From Pseudoalteromonas xiamenensis (GTDB lineage: Bacteria > Pseudomonadota > Gammaproteobacteria > Enterobacterales > Alteromonadaceae), in contig NZ_CP099917.1 in NCBI RefSeq assembly GCF_030994125.1, positions 3,456,001 through 3,520,000 of the forward strand: DNA of 64,000 nucleotides. Direction: 5' to 3'. Both the position numbers and the translations under genes were made by a program. This document shows positions 15,258 through 24,898 of the stretch, piece by piece. Each line of letters begins with the position of its first letter. Position 1 is the stretch's first letter. The notes beneath the pieces were generated by a model that was given only the letters and a program-made list of their open reading frames with translations, did not search any database and was not told the DNA's origin.

Positions 15258-18200
15258 CTATTGATTGGCAACTAAATTGAGATGCGGCTTCTGCGATTCT
15301 TGTTTACTTGTTGGTTTTGGTTGTTTCCCAAGAAGTAGCAGGCTTGGCATCAAGAAAAGCGTAAATATTGCACTGACCGCCATACCGCCAACGATAACGG
15401 TAGCGAGGCCCCGATAGATTTCTGAGCCAACGCCAGGCATGAGCATCAATGGCAGCATGCCAAAGAGGCTAGTTAAAGTACTAAGATAGACAGGACGAGC
15501 ACGAATAAGTACTGCTTGCTTTACTGCTTCTGATTTTGTTAAACCATCACGTTCCCCTTCGCGTGTTTGATCAACTAGCAAAATGGCATTATTGACGACC
15601 AGACCAAGCAGAATGATAAAACCAATCATCGTCAGTAAATCGAGAGACTGGAAAGTAAACAAATTTAATAACCACAGTGCAATGACTCCACCTGCTACCG
15701 CCATAGGCATGACAAGCAACACCAAGATGCTATCTTTTGCAGACTTGAATAATGCCGTCATCAATAAGAAAAGAATAAACAGCGCTAGAAAGAAATTGAT
15801 GGTCATTTCATCAATAGCAGAATTCATCTTTTGCGCATTGCCAGCCAATATAGCACTGGAACTTGCGGGGAGCACGGCTTTCACTTTAGGTAATACTTGG
15901 GTTTGAAGGATTGTTTGTGCTTCTTGTAAGCTCATACTTGCGGGTGGTGTTATTAGGACACTGACAGTACGTTTTCCATTAATCCGACGAAGTTGTGTTG
16001 GGCCCACAGTGCGTTCAATCGACGTCAATTCACCAAGTGTTTGAATTCCGGACAACGGTGTTGAAATAGGGAGTTCGGACAACTCTTCCGGATTCTGCCA
16101 TGGTTTTGAACGTAAAATGACGTTCATGCGTTCATTACCGTTAAAGTACTCACTGATAAACATACCATTGGTAAACGCTTGCACTGCTTGAGCTACGTCT
16201 TGACGTGTTAATCCCGCTTGTGTGATTCGACGATCGTTTGGTGCTAGACGCAATTCTGGTTCTGACAAGTCGAGACTGGGCTGTGGCTGAGCCGTTGCAT
16301 CAGGCATGGCCTCCGTTACAGCGGCAAGGGCTGTTTTTGCCGCATCCAACAATGCGGGCATGTCTGGGCCACTCAAATCCAAGTTTATGGTGCGACCATC
16401 TCCGCCATTTGCTACTTGGATCATCGAGCCACGGAACAGAAATACTTGTGTATCAGGTAGGTCCGTGAAAATTTCTTCACGTGCGACTTTCATCAATTCT
16501 TCTACACGTTGTGGGTCAGCGGAGTAGACAAAGCCTCCTGCATTTGAACCGAAAACATAGAAGTTGTAGTCTTTAATATAGGGTGCTTTCTCTTTATGGT
16601 AATGCGGGTCAAGCCTTGCTTTGACGCGTTTTGCGAGTTCATCCTCCATGTAACCAATGTTGCCACCTGGAGGGGTAATAAGTGAATAAAAGAATCCGTC
16701 AGTTGGCGCTCTTGGCATAAAGTCTGTCTGTGGCAACATTAAAATGGTAATGGCGGCAGAACCGCCCAAAAGCGCACCAATCCAAGTAAGTTGTTTTACC
16801 TTGGTGTTGGTCGATTTCATAATTGTTGCGGTTAAGCGATGCCAATACTTCGAAAAAGGGTCGGCTTTAGGCGTTTCTGGCCAATAACGGTTTGCAATAG
16901 GGATTAATGTGACTGCGCTAATCAGCGAGGCAACCACTGCAATGGATAAGGTTAGTGCTAGATCGGAGAAAAGCTGGCCTTCGATACCTGCCATAAATAA
17001 GATGGGCAGGAAGATAGCGACGCTGGTTGCTGTTGATGCAAATAAGGCTCCTGCAACTTGTGTTGCCCCGCGAAGCGCCGCTTTATTGTTTTCGAGCCCC
17101 TCCGATTTAAGACGGCTTATGTTTTCTTGAACGATGATGGCCGCATCCAACACTAAGCCAACAGCAAAGGCGAGTCCGGCAAGAGACACAACGTTCAAAC
17201 TGCGGTCAAATGCCGCTAATGCAAGAAATGCGACACACAGTGAAACGGGTATCGTCGAGGCAATAATCAACGTGGTTCGGATACCACGTAAAAATAACCA
17301 TAAGATACTGAGCGCGAGCAGTACACCGAGACCTAGGTTGCTTTTCACCAATTGCAGAGCATTACGGATATGAACGGAAGCATCGTAGCTGAGCTCGATT
17401 GATAGACCGGCTTCTTTCAACACACCTTCATTAAGCTCTTTAAGTGTTTGGTTCAATTCGTCGAGAACAGCAACGGTATTAGCCCCGTTGCTTCGCGACA
17501 GTGTAATGTAATATGCGGGCTTGCCATTTCTTAATGTAAGTGCTCTACGGTCTGTCGTCGTTTCAGAGACTTCTGCGATGTCCCCCAAGTAAATAGGTCT
17601 TTCTTGAGAATAGCCAATGCGCATTTGTGCGAGATTATTGATATCGTACTTTCCCGTAAATCGTACAGTATATTGACGTCTTCCTACGTCAGCGACACCA
17701 CCTGAGGTGTCGTTTGCGGAAGCAAGAGTACGACGAATATCGTTAATACTTATGCCCAGCGCAGCCGCTTTGTGAGGATCGAATGTAACACGAAGCTCTT
17801 TGGGACGTTCGGAGGCTAAGTTAACTCGAGAAATACCAGGGATACGTGCAAGACGTGGTTCAATTAAGTCATCGATGGCTTTTTGGTACTGGGCCATGTC
17901 CGTGTGTTCGCCATACACCAATGGCACGACAAGTAACGTAGCGACATTGGGGCCGCCCGCCTGACCACTGCCACCGGCACTCACAATTGGATCCATTGCA
18001 TCAAGTGGTAAAGGTGGAGCTTGGTTTAAATTTGTCAGAACATCGAGTGTCGCTTGCTGCATATCGGTACCTACAGCAAAGGTCAAATTGATTGAACCAA
18101 ATCCCTGGCTAATATTGGTGTTTACTTCGAGTGCCCCAGGGGTGTTTTTCACCGCGTTTTCAAGGGGCTCAATGATCATGGATTCCATCTCTTCCGGTGC

Positions 18201-18362
18201 AGCCTGCCGCCATCCGGAAATAATGGTAATTTGAGGCTCCTCGATATCTGGTGTGAGTTGAATAGGGAGCTTAAAAATACTGAGTGTGCCAAACAAGGCA
18301 ACTAACACCAGCACAACGATTACGCCAGCTGGGTTTTTGAGTGCAATTTTGGTTAAGTTCAT
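15258..18362 (-). CDS. RND efflux permease, HAE1/AcrB-like
   Basis: 1034 residues, the normal RND length, with two six-helix halves and two large periplasmic loops. It opens MNLTKIALKNPAGVIVVLVLVALFG and PIQLTPDIEEPQITIISGW, as in AcrB relatives. Such pumps export hydrophobic drugs, dyes, bile-like compounds or fatty acids using the proton gradient. In the fourth helix the usual Asp-Asp pair is Asp-Ala (GLVLDAAIIVQENI), and the tenth-helix Lys is Asn (VVNNAILLVDQ), so the proton relay is not that of AcrB. It is the first gene of a two-gene minus-strand operon with the adaptor. The C-terminus is polar and short. Substrate unknown. Confidence 0.92.
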   Translation of the reverse strand: MNLTKIALKNPAGVIVVLVLVALFGTLSIFKLPIQLTPDIEEPQITIISGWRQAAPEEMESMIIEPLENAVKNTPGALEVNTNISQGFGSINLTFAVGTDMQQATLDVLTNLNQAPPLPLDAMDPIVSAGGSGQAGGPNVATLLVVPLVYGEHTDMAQYQKAIDDLIEPRLARIPGISRVNLASERPKELRVTFDPHKAAALGISINDIRRTLASANDTSGGVADVGRRQYTVRFTGKYDINNLAQMRIGYSQERPIYLGDIAEVSETTTDRRALTLRNGKPAYYITLSRSNGANTVAVLDELNQTLKELNEGVLKEAGLSIELSYDASVHIRNALQLVKSNLGLGVLLALSILWLFLRGIRTTLIIASTIPVSLCVAFLALAAFDRSLNVVSLAGLAFAVGLVLDAAIIVQENISRLKSEGLENNKAALRGATQVAGALFASTATSVAIFLPILFMAGIEGQLFSDLALTLSIAVVASLISAVTLIPIANRYWPETPKADPFSKYWHRLTATIMKSTNTKVKQLTWIGALLGGSAAITILMLPQTDFMPRAPTDGFFYSLITPPGGNIGYMEDELAKRVKARLDPHYHKEKAPYIKDYNFYVFGSNAGGFVYSADPQRVEELMKVAREEIFTDLPDTQVFLFRGSMIQVANGGDGRTINLDLSGPDMPALLDAAKTALAAVTEAMPDATAQPQPSLDLSEPELRLAPNDRRITQAGLTRQDVAQAVQAFTNGMFISEYFNGNERMNVILRSKPWQNPEELSELPISTPLSGIQTLGELTSIERTVGPTQLRRINGKRTVSVLITPPASMSLQEAQTILQTQVLPKVKAVLPASSSAILAGNAQKMNSAIDEMTINFFLALFILFLLMTALFKSAKDSILVLLVMPMAVAGGVIALWLLNLFTFQSLDLLTMIGFIILLGLVVNNAILLVDQTREGERDGLTKSEAVKQAVLIRARPVYLSTLTSLFGMLPLMLMPGVGSEIYRGLATVIVGGMAVSAIFTLFLMPSLLLLGKQPKPTSKQESQKPHLNLVANQ

Positions 18363-18525
18363 AATTCTATTTTTTGTATACCACTGCTTGACTGTAGTGT
18401 AGTGATAAATGAACGTCTAGATAACGCATAAATTGCAACAAAACATGTATCGGTAAGGTGAATCCACAGAAAAACGTGTTGAATTAAGAATGCAGAAAAA
18501 TTGATAAGCCTGAGGGGGGATTTAT

Positions 18526-18551
18526 ATAAAAAAGGCAAGTTACCTTGCCTT
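18526..18551 (-). terminator. Rho-independent terminator of smpB
   Basis: On the minus strand AAGGCAAG, a four-base loop and CTTGCCTT are followed by TTTTTTAT. The stem includes the smpB stop codon. Confidence 0.75.
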
Positions 18552-19022
18552 ATGTTTCATTAATCTGTCTTTATCTCGAGCCCAGTCACGGTCTTTAATG
18601 TCTGCTCGCTTATCGTGAGTTTTCTTACCTTTGGCAAGATGGAATTCAAGTTTCACCCAACATTTTCGCCAGTACATTGCCGTAGCAATGAGCGAGAAAC
18701 CTTCACGTTCGACAGCACCGACTAAACGGTCTAATTCTCGGCGACTCAACAATAGTTTACGATAGCGCATTGGATCGCAGATAACATGAGTCGATGCACT
18801 GTTGAGAGGTTGGATTTGGCTACCTAACAGGAATGCTTCGCCATCTTTTAAATGGATATAGGTATCTGAGATATTTACTTTACCTGCGCGAATACTTTTT
18901 ACTTCCCAACCTTGTAACTCAAGGCCAGCTTCGTATTTGTCGTGCAGTGCATACTCATGGCGTGCTTTTTTGTTTAACGCGATGGTATTACTGGTTGATT
19001 TAGGAGATTTTTTCTTTGTCAT
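18540..19022 (-). CDS. smpB: SsrA-binding protein SmpB
   Basis: 160 residues from ATG 19022, the same length as E. coli SmpB; the frame is open further upstream but that part has no SmpB similarity. Key segments are [37 protein letters not shown], and the basic tail [26 protein letters not shown], which enters the ribosome decoding site. SmpB binds tmRNA and delivers it to stalled ribosomes for trans-translation. The ssrA gene, often adjacent, is not seen next to it here. It is divergent from ratA, an arrangement conserved across gammaproteobacteria. Confidence 0.96.
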   Translation of the reverse strand: MTKKKSPKSTSNTIALNKKARHEYALHDKYEAGLELQGWEVKSIRAGKVNISDTYIHLKDGEAFLLGSQIQPLNSASTHVICDPMRYRKLLLSRRELDRLVGAVEREGFSLIATAMYWRKCWVKLEFHLAKGKKTHDKRADIKDRDWARDKDRLMKHKAR

Positions 19023-19157
19023 AATGACGTAGTTTACCTTTAAAGCTGAAAACTTGACAGTGCTTTTTCTTTTCCGTTCAAAAATGTCGTAAGCGACTAA
19101 AACATGGCATATCAACGAGAAAGGCTGATAGAATACCGCAAAGTATTTGGAGTAACT

Positions 19158-19595
19158 ATGCCGCAGATAGAAAAAAGTGCATTGGTCATGTATAGCACCA
19201 AAGAGATGTTCGACTTAGTCAATGAAGTGAATGCATACCCTGAGTTTTTACCGCATTGTTCTGGTGCAAAAGTCATTGCCGTAGAAGGTCAAAAAATGAC
19301 GGCGAGTTTGGAAATTTCCAAGGCAGGTATGAGTAAATGGTTTACCACTGAAAATCAGCTGGTAGAAAATCACGAAGTTGCTATGCAGTTAGTAGACGGC
19401 CCTTTTAAATTTTTAAAAGGGCGTTGGCAATTTATCGCGTTGGATGAACACGCTTGTAAAGTAGCGCTTAAATTAGACTTTGAGTTTTCAAATAAGTTGG
19501 TAGAGCTTGCTTTTGGTAAAGTGTTTAACGAGGTTGCTAAAAACATGGTGGCGGCTTTTACACAGCGAGCTAAACAGGTATACGGAGTCCGATAG
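19158..19595 (+). CDS. ratA: RatA-like START-fold protein (ribosome-association toxin family)
   Basis: 145 residues from ATG 19158, chosen because GGAG lies just upstream and the family begins with [13 protein letters not shown]. It belongs to the polyketide-cyclase/START superfamily: the strand-helix start [24 protein letters not shown] and the closing helix [25 protein letters not shown] are highly characteristic of RatA/Coq10-type proteins. E. coli RatA is reported to block 70S subunit association; a Coq10-like role with ubiquinone has also been proposed for the fold. Its stop overlaps the GTG start of ratB, so the two are translationally coupled. Confidence 0.93.
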   Translation: MPQIEKSALVMYSTKEMFDLVNEVNAYPEFLPHCSGAKVIAVEGQKMTASLEISKAGMSKWFTTENQLVENHEVAMQLVDGPFKFLKGRWQFIALDEHACKVALKLDFEFSNKLVELAFGKVFNEVAKNMVAAFTQRAKQVYGVR

Positions 19596-19915
19596 TGATC
19601 AAAGTGGAAGTTGTTTATGCATTACCACAGCAGGCCACGTGTTTGTCTGTTGATGTGGCTGAAGGTTCAACAGCTGAGCAGGTGGTTTTACAGTCCGGTA
19701 TTTTGGAAAAATGTCCAGAAATTGATCCAACTAACTTAACGTTGGGCATTTGGAATCGAACCTGTAAAGGTCATCAAGTTGTTCGCGAAGGGGACAGAAT
19801 AGAAATTTATCGCCCTTTGATTGCAGACCCTAAAGCTGCTCGCAGAAATCGAGCAGAAAAAGCCAAGCAAGAAGGTCGAGCAAACCCGGTGACAGGCGGA
19901 AGACCGCTTAAATAA
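19595..19915 (+). CDS. ratB: RatB/RnfH-family beta-grasp protein
   Basis: 106 residues with GTG start at 19595, whose first base is the last base of the ratA stop (TAGTG). IKVEVVYALPQQATCLSVDVAEGSTAEQVVLQSGI, TLGIWNRTCKGHQVVREGDRIEIYRPL and the tail DPKAARRNRAEKAKQEGR are diagnostic of the UPF0125/RnfH family, a ubiquitin-like fold. The pair ratA-ratB is widely conserved; the function of RatB is not known. A strong bidirectional terminator follows. Confidence 0.93.
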   Translation: MIKVEVVYALPQQATCLSVDVAEGSTAEQVVLQSGILEKCPEIDPTNLTLGIWNRTCKGHQVVREGDRIEIYRPLIADPKAARRNRAEKAKQEGRANPVTGGRPLK

Positions 19916-19918
19916 CGC

Positions 19919-19956
19919 TAAACAAAACAGGCACCATAAGGTGCCTGTTTTGTTTA
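19919..19956. terminator. Strong bidirectional terminator between ratB and bamE
   Basis: A 17-base perfect stem with ATAA loop (19936-19939): an A-rich arm ending CAGGCACC and its complement beginning GGTGCCTG and ending in a T-rich tail. It serves both convergent genes. Confidence 0.85.
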
Positions 19957-19996
19957 GACTGACTGTGCGTAAGTCCAATGTCCACGCCGAGTTTAC

Positions 19997-20356
19997 TTAT
20001 TTCTCAAGAGGTACATTAAAATCTTTAGGTGTTTCAAAATCACCTTCAATTTTGGTCAACTTGTCGTTATCGAAATACACGGTGAGCTTTTGGCGTTCTT
20101 CAGTGTCACGACCCAAATTCAGGGTATAGGCATAATGCCATGAGTCGTTACCAAAGGCGTCTTTTGCAACAGGATTACCAAGTACAAACAACACTTGCTC
20201 ACGCGTCATATTGATCCGTAGCTTATCTATATCGCTTTGTTCCAAATAGTTACCCTGAGGAATGTTGATACGATAAACCCAGTTTGCACAACCAGACAAA
20301 GAAACAATGAGTAGCGCTGAAAAAAGTCGCGCTAGAAGCGTTTTATAAGACAACAT
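19997..20356 (-). CDS. bamE: Outer-membrane protein assembly factor BamE
   Basis: 119 residues. The signal sequence ends in a lipobox VSLSGC with Cys23, so it is an outer-membrane lipoprotein facing the periplasm. The mature part NIPQGNYLEQSDIDKLRINMTREQVLFVLGNPVAKDAFGNDSWHYAYT is the SmpA/OmlA fold of BamE; NYL/E and the GNP turn are well conserved. BamE belongs to the BAM complex that inserts beta-barrel proteins; BamC is encoded at 54969-56030 in this window. The location next to ratAB-smpB is the conserved one. Confidence 0.95.
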   Translation of the reverse strand: MLSYKTLLARLFSALLIVSLSGCANWVYRINIPQGNYLEQSDIDKLRINMTREQVLFVLGNPVAKDAFGNDSWHYAYTLNLGRDTEERQKLTVYFDNDKLTKIEGDFETPKDFNVPLEK

Positions 20357-20463
20357 GATTTGGTGTATCCTTATTTTTTATAGCGAGCATCATACTGTAG
20401 TGGCTAAGAAGATTAAATACTCTTTTGGCTAAGTTCGACCATTCAAATTGAAGAAAGTTTATT

Positions 20464-20763
20464 GTGAGTGAAGAAAAAGCGGTAATTTGGTCATTGTACA
20501 TCGTTGAAACAGCAACAGGTATTTGGTACACCGGCATCACGCCAGACGTGGAAATGCGTATCGCAAAACACGAGTCTGGCAAAGGTGCGAAAAGCTTACG
20601 AGGGAAGGGACCTTTAAAGCTTATTTTTCAAATAGCGGTTGGCAGTAAAAGCGAAGCTGCAATACTTGAATATAAAGTAAAACGATTAACTAAAGCGAAA
20701 AAACGCCTCTATGTATCAACTTGTGGCGCGACAATTGAATCGATCAGTTCTGAAACTGCGTAG
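20464..20763 (+). CDS. GIY-YIG domain protein (UPF0213/YhbQ-like)
   Basis: 99 residues with GTG start at 20464. WSLYIVETATGIWYTGITPDVEMRIAKHESGKGAKSLRGKGPLKLIF is a single GIY-YIG nuclease-fold domain (here LYIV...WYTG), with the Arg of the first helix present, and YKVKRLTKAKKRLYV at the end as in YhbQ. Members have the fold of Slx1/UvrC nucleases, but their physiological substrate is unclear. The last 55 bases overlap the end of the convergent M28 peptidase gene on the other strand. Confidence 0.9.
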   Translation: MSEEKAVIWSLYIVETATGIWYTGITPDVEMRIAKHESGKGAKSLRGKGPLKLIFQIAVGSKSEAAILEYKVKRLTKAKKRLYVSTCGATIESISSETA

Positions 20764-21599
20764 ACAGCATCTTGATAGGCGTCGACATCGACGTTTTGAA
20801 ATGTATCTCTAACTGAATGATGTTTTTCATCCTCACCCATACCAATGTAAAGAAACGGGATCCCTTGTTTAAAGAAAGGGTAATGATCGGATGCACGGAG
20901 CCAGTCAGTTCTTGGTGTGTCAGTCCATTTTCCCAATCGTTTTACCGACTCCGTGTAGCGGAATTTAATATTTAGAGGTGCTAACTGTTGCACGATTTGT
21001 TCATAGCCTGAGTGTCTGCTTGATAAAACATACAACGTTCGTTTTTTATTGACCGCCAGCATATCGAGATTGATGTTTAGCCCAATGTTCTCTAGCGGTG
21101 TATTGCTTGCGTAATAATGTGAACCGAATAAGCCTTTTTCTTCAGCATCAGTCGCGAGAAATACGATGTCTCGATTAGTTTGCTGTTGTTTCAGTCTATC
21201 TGCAAGAAAGAGCAGCGCAGCCACGCCTGACGCATTATCGTTTGCACCTGGATAATATCTACTTTCTACACCACCTAAATGGTCATAGTGTGCGGTGATG
21301 ATGATGCTCGGTAGACATGGATTTCTCTTGCAGGGTAAAACAGCGAGGACATTGTGACCTCGTTGACTGGCGGACCATCCAGTGTGAAAATCGAATGATT
21401 GAATTTGAGGCTTATAACCGGATGCCCGCAGACGAGTATACAAATACTGCGCACTCTGGTTCGGTTCTAACGACCCCGATTCTCGACCTAGATACTGAGG
21501 ACTTGTTAAGGTTTGCAAATCCCCAATTAATTGAGGATTTGCAATAGAGGTTCCACTCGAAAGGCTAAGTGCAATAAGGCTAATTCTTAACAACCGCAT
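20709..21599 (-). CDS. Secreted M28-family metallopeptidase
   Basis: 296 residues with a signal peptide (about 1-20, ending SGTSIA). The zinc-binding set of M28 aminopeptidases is complete: His104 and Asp106 in TAHYDHLGG, bridging Asp121 in GANDNASG, Glu153/Glu154 in ATDAEEKGLFGS, Asp179 in NLDML and a late His in ASDHYPFFKQG. It would remove N-terminal residues from peptides outside the cytoplasm. The start codon lies within the 3' end of the TPR-lipoprotein gene (20-base overlap), indicating one operon. There is no C-terminal secretion or anchor domain, so it is probably periplasmic. Confidence 0.92.
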   Translation of the reverse strand: MRLLRISLIALSLSSGTSIANPQLIGDLQTLTSPQYLGRESGSLEPNQSAQYLYTRLRASGYKPQIQSFDFHTGWSASQRGHNVLAVLPCKRNPCLPSIIITAHYDHLGGVESRYYPGANDNASGVAALLFLADRLKQQQTNRDIVFLATDAEEKGLFGSHYYASNTPLENIGLNINLDMLAVNKKRTLYVLSSRHSGYEQIVQQLAPLNIKFRYTESVKRLGKWTDTPRTDWLRASDHYPFFKQGIPFLYIGMGEDEKHHSVRDTFQNVDVDAYQDAVYAVSELIDSIVAPQVDT

Positions 21600-22758
21600 T
21601 CAACCACCGTAATTTATTGGTATATTTTAGCTTGTCGTGATCGTAATCCGCGAGTTTATAAGCCGCCTCCAGATTTGCTCGGGCTTTTGAGCTATCACCT
21701 AACATGTAGTAAACCTTTGCGATACCAAAATAGCTGAAATGTAGTTGAGGGTCTAAAGTACGTGCTTTTCGATAGTGTGCAAGTGCTCCATAGAGATCAT
21801 GGCTCTCAAATGCCTCATTCCCTAGCATGATTTGGTAGTAGGGGTTTGCAGCTCGACGTTGCTCTAATCGACTTTCTATGTTGGCGGCTTTGTTTTCTCT
21901 TGCTGTCATGCGATAGAGAATGGCTAAATTACCAAGAGCGGTAACATTGTTATCGAGTTCATAGGCGTGATCGTAAGCCCTCTCTGCAGACTCTATTGCG
22001 CCGCTTGCTCGTAGCAGCACTCCCAAATTACCCCATGATGAAGAGTATTCAGGATCGAGTTCAATCGCCGCCTTCATGTAACTAAACGCTTGGTCGTAAT
22101 CTCTTTCAATTAACGCAATTGCGCCTTTATTGTTGTAAAACATTGCGGTGATTCGATCTTTGGTAATGTATTCGGTTTTGAAGTGCTGTTGTCTACTGTT
22201 TGGATCAAAGTCAACAATCAACGAATCCGGTTCGGTGAGTGAGTAAGAATAGTAGCCATTGTTGCGAAGACGTTTTTGTGAGACCTTCAAATTTACATGA
22301 CCAGTTAACAAGCTATAGCCATGACTTTGATCCCAAAATTCAGGGATCATGACACGTTGAAATTGCGACTTTAAGCCAACGTATTCAGACATGCTGTGCG
22401 CGAGAATAGACAAGGACAAGCAGTTTGCATTGAGATTTCTAAAGGTCTCGCTTGCCGTCAAGTTGGCACCAGATTGATACGACATGGCGTTATCACCATT
22501 TTTCATCAAAAAGGCCATCAATTGTTTAGCGCGCATCACACTGCCATCTTCATCGCCAAATAATCGGTCTAAATTACTTCGAATATCGGCATCTAAAGCA
22601 AAAATTTCCTTTTGAGACTCCACGGGCATAGACCGAAATTGAGGTTGTTTTAGAAGCTCATAAGGGTGCGAAGCGGTTGTTTGATTCGTTGTTTGGCATC
22701 CCGCGAGCGACAATAAAATGATGAAAACGGAGGTAACTCTAAAAGTTGTTTGGCGCAT
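21580..22758 (-). CDS. Lipoprotein with transglutaminase-like and TPR domains
   Basis: 392 residues. The lipobox SLAGC places the acylated Cys at 21. Residues about 95-190 resemble the transglutaminase-like fold: NCLSLSILAHSMSEYVGLKSQFQRV contains the Cys helix, with a later SHGYSLLTGHVNL His strand and VDFDP Asp. The C-terminal half has at least four TPR units (NNKGAIALIERDYDQAFSYMKAAIELDPEYSS; WGNLGVLLRASGAIESAERAYDHAYELD; and later copies to residue about 375). It may assemble proteins on the inner face of the outer membrane. It is followed by, and overlaps, the M28 peptidase gene, so the two products probably act together. Peptidase activity is not shown. Confidence 0.82.
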   Translation of the reverse strand: MRQTTFRVTSVFIILLSLAGCQTTNQTTASHPYELLKQPQFRSMPVESQKEIFALDADIRSNLDRLFGDEDGSVMRAKQLMAFLMKNGDNAMSYQSGANLTASETFRNLNANCLSLSILAHSMSEYVGLKSQFQRVMIPEFWDQSHGYSLLTGHVNLKVSQKRLRNNGYYSYSLTEPDSLIVDFDPNSRQQHFKTEYITKDRITAMFYNNKGAIALIERDYDQAFSYMKAAIELDPEYSSSWGNLGVLLRASGAIESAERAYDHAYELDNNVTALGNLAILYRMTARENKAANIESRLEQRRAANPYYQIMLGNEAFESHDLYGALAHYRKARTLDPQLHFSYFGIAKVYYMLGDSSKARANLEAAYKLADYDHDKLKYTNKLRWLNAVVKN

Positions 22759-22842
22759 GGCACTGTCCTCAACTTTTTACTACTGTTCGTTTCAGTGTAG
22801 TACGAAAATTGAGGACAGACTATGTTAGATTGTAACGTAATG

Positions 22843-24750
22843 TTATCGTTCGAACGTGGCAACAAGTGTATCCAATGCACGTGCGGAATCGGCAAGAGCT
22901 TGAATTGATTTTTCAGTAGCAAGCTGATCGCTCATGACATCGTCACTAATACCACTAATTTGTTCAATCGTTCTTCCAACATCCGCCACAACATTGCTTT
23001 GCTCTTCCGTTGCAGCAGCGATTAACGTGGTCATGTCGTTAATTTGATCGGCGGTATCACTAATAATTTTAATCAGTTCAACAGACGTTTGCATAGTTGA
23101 AACACTGTTATCTGCTTGGCGTTTACCTTGCTCAATGCGTGCAACAATTGAATCGGAGGCCAACGTTAATTCTGAAATCATCGACTGAATTTCATCTGTT
23201 GACTTCGATGTGCGACTTGCAAGTGCGCGAACTTCATCAGCAACCACTGCGAAACCACGACCATGTTCACCTGCACGAGCAGACTCAATTGCAGCGTTCA
23301 ACGCAAGCAGGTTGGTTTGCTCTGAAATTCCGCGGATAACATCGACAATATTCGCTATTGCCTGTGTTTTCGTCGCCAGCATGCCTACTTGTTCAGCCAT
23401 TGCCTCAATGTCGGTTGCAAGCACTAATAAGGTTTTTTGGCTCGACAGAACATGCTCATGAGTTTGGTTTGACTTGAGTTTACTGTCTTCAGTAAGTTTG
23501 GCTGTGTTATTTGCACTACCAGCTATTTCTTGAACAGTGGCTCCCATTTCATTGATAGCAGCGGCGACAGAAATGGTTTGTGATTTCTGTTCATCCAATT
23601 GCTGTGAATTTCGTTTACTCTGCTTGAATACTTCTTCACTGGCTTGGCGAATATCACTGCTTTCACAAGCAACTTGAGCAATCGCTTGTTCTATCTTCGA
23701 GATAAATTGGTTGAACCCGGTTGCAAGCGCTTGCAGCTCCGGTTGAGGGGACTCTGGCACGCGGTAATTCAGTTTCGCTTCACCGCTGCCTAAACGACTA
23801 AACGTATTCGCCATCGTGGACAGTGGGGCGCTTAAGGTTCTTGCAAGGAAAAAACTTAATAGCGAGGCTATCACAGCAATTACGATTGAAAAGCTAACAA
23901 TCTGCCATTGCAGCGTGGTGATCCCTGCGAATACTTCTTTACTTGGCACTTGAGCAATAACGTAAAGTGCGGTGCCTTTAATTGGGCTTGATGCAACGAT
24001 GGTTTGTTCGCCATTGAGTTTAATTTCTTCAACGGTAAAGGTTTGGCCATTCAGTAATCGTGAAGCAGAAGCACCGTAAAAGTCGCTAAGGGTTGCTTTA
24101 GCCACTTTACTCGCGTCACGATGCAATTGTACTTGCCCTCGGCTATCAACAACGAAGACAAAGCCGGTTTTCTCAATTGTCATTTTAGACAACATTGCTT
24201 GCATGTCATCGATGCTTTTGGCAAGCCCAGCAAGTCCAATGCCATTGGTTTGTTGATGATTAACAAACATCTTCACGTCGCCAGGCGACTCTTGGTAGAT
24301 ACTGATGGAAAAAGGTTCTGAAGATTGGGTAAAACCAAAAAACCAACCGTCTTGGTTTTGGTTTAGCACACGTAAAAAGCCTTTTTGGTTCCAATATTGT
24401 GCTGTTTTTCTGTTTGCCCAAGATGCTGTAACTAGGTCGTATTGCTTAGTTAAACGTGTCAACTCGGATATAAGCACCGATTCGTCCAACGTATTATTTC
24501 GCGCAGCCGCCAAAATAAGTTCATTGCTCGACAGTTGCTCTGCAGCATTCTTCAGTTCATTAATTTGCTCGCCCAGTGCTCGATTGATATTTTCAACTTT
24601 GCTTGGCAATTCAGACTGCATCATTCGCTGCGCAATCATATTTTCTGAGCGATAAAGTGCAGTCGCTCCGATTAAGATTGAAACAGATAATGCAATGAGG
24701 CTCCCTAAAAGGGTAATTTTTTGTGTTATCGTAAAACGCGTGATTAGCAT
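22843..24750 (-). CDS. Methyl-accepting chemotaxis protein
   Basis: 635 residues. One N-terminal membrane helix (about 12-32), a periplasmic sensing region (about 33-280) with Cache-like strands ([51 protein letters not shown]), a second helix (about 283-305), HAMP ([21 protein letters not shown]) and the cytoplasmic signalling hairpin. The hairpin tip [38 protein letters not shown] is the invariant chemoreceptor core. It would signal to CheA/CheW, encoded elsewhere. The ligand cannot be told; dCache receptors often sense amino acids or organic acids. No C-terminal CheR-binding pentapeptide is present. Confidence 0.93.
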   Translation of the reverse strand: MLITRFTITQKITLLGSLIALSVSILIGATALYRSENMIAQRMMQSELPSKVENINRALGEQINELKNAAEQLSSNELILAAARNNTLDESVLISELTRLTKQYDLVTASWANRKTAQYWNQKGFLRVLNQNQDGWFFGFTQSSEPFSISIYQESPGDVKMFVNHQQTNGIGLAGLAKSIDDMQAMLSKMTIEKTGFVFVVDSRGQVQLHRDASKVAKATLSDFYGASASRLLNGQTFTVEEIKLNGEQTIVASSPIKGTALYVIAQVPSKEVFAGITTLQWQIVSFSIVIAVIASLLSFFLARTLSAPLSTMANTFSRLGSGEAKLNYRVPESPQPELQALATGFNQFISKIEQAIAQVACESSDIRQASEEVFKQSKRNSQQLDEQKSQTISVAAAINEMGATVQEIAGSANNTAKLTEDSKLKSNQTHEHVLSSQKTLLVLATDIEAMAEQVGMLATKTQAIANIVDVIRGISEQTNLLALNAAIESARAGEHGRGFAVVADEVRALASRTSKSTDEIQSMISELTLASDSIVARIEQGKRQADNSVSTMQTSVELIKIISDTADQINDMTTLIAAATEEQSNVVADVGRTIEQISGISDDVMSDQLATEKSIQALADSARALDTLVATFER

Positions 24751-24838
24751 TGGCGTCTATATAGTTACTTCTGGAAATTTCATTCTAGCATAGTGTCGGA
24801 TTGTTGCGCATCTCGTCAATCCCATTTGTCACCAAATT

Positions 24839-24874
24839 GTAAAAAAAAGCCCACTGCATAAAGCAAGTGGGCTT
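24839..24874 (-). terminator. Rho-independent terminator of ilvC
   Basis: On the minus strand AAGCCCACT / AGTGGGCTT form a nine-base stem and the downstream side is a run of eight T. Confidence 0.8.
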
Positions 24875-24898
24875 GGTTTCTAACAAGCGAACCGAATG

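Noticed and set aside
18363..18420. A TetR-like operator before the RND operon (repeated TAGTGTAGTG near CACTGC)
   Set aside because: The half-sites are not symmetric over a useful length, and no regulator gene is adjacent.
18363..18539. Possible ssrA (tmRNA) gene next to smpB
   Set aside because: The 177 bases between the RND gene and smpB have neither the tRNA-like ends nor a tag-reading frame of tmRNA.
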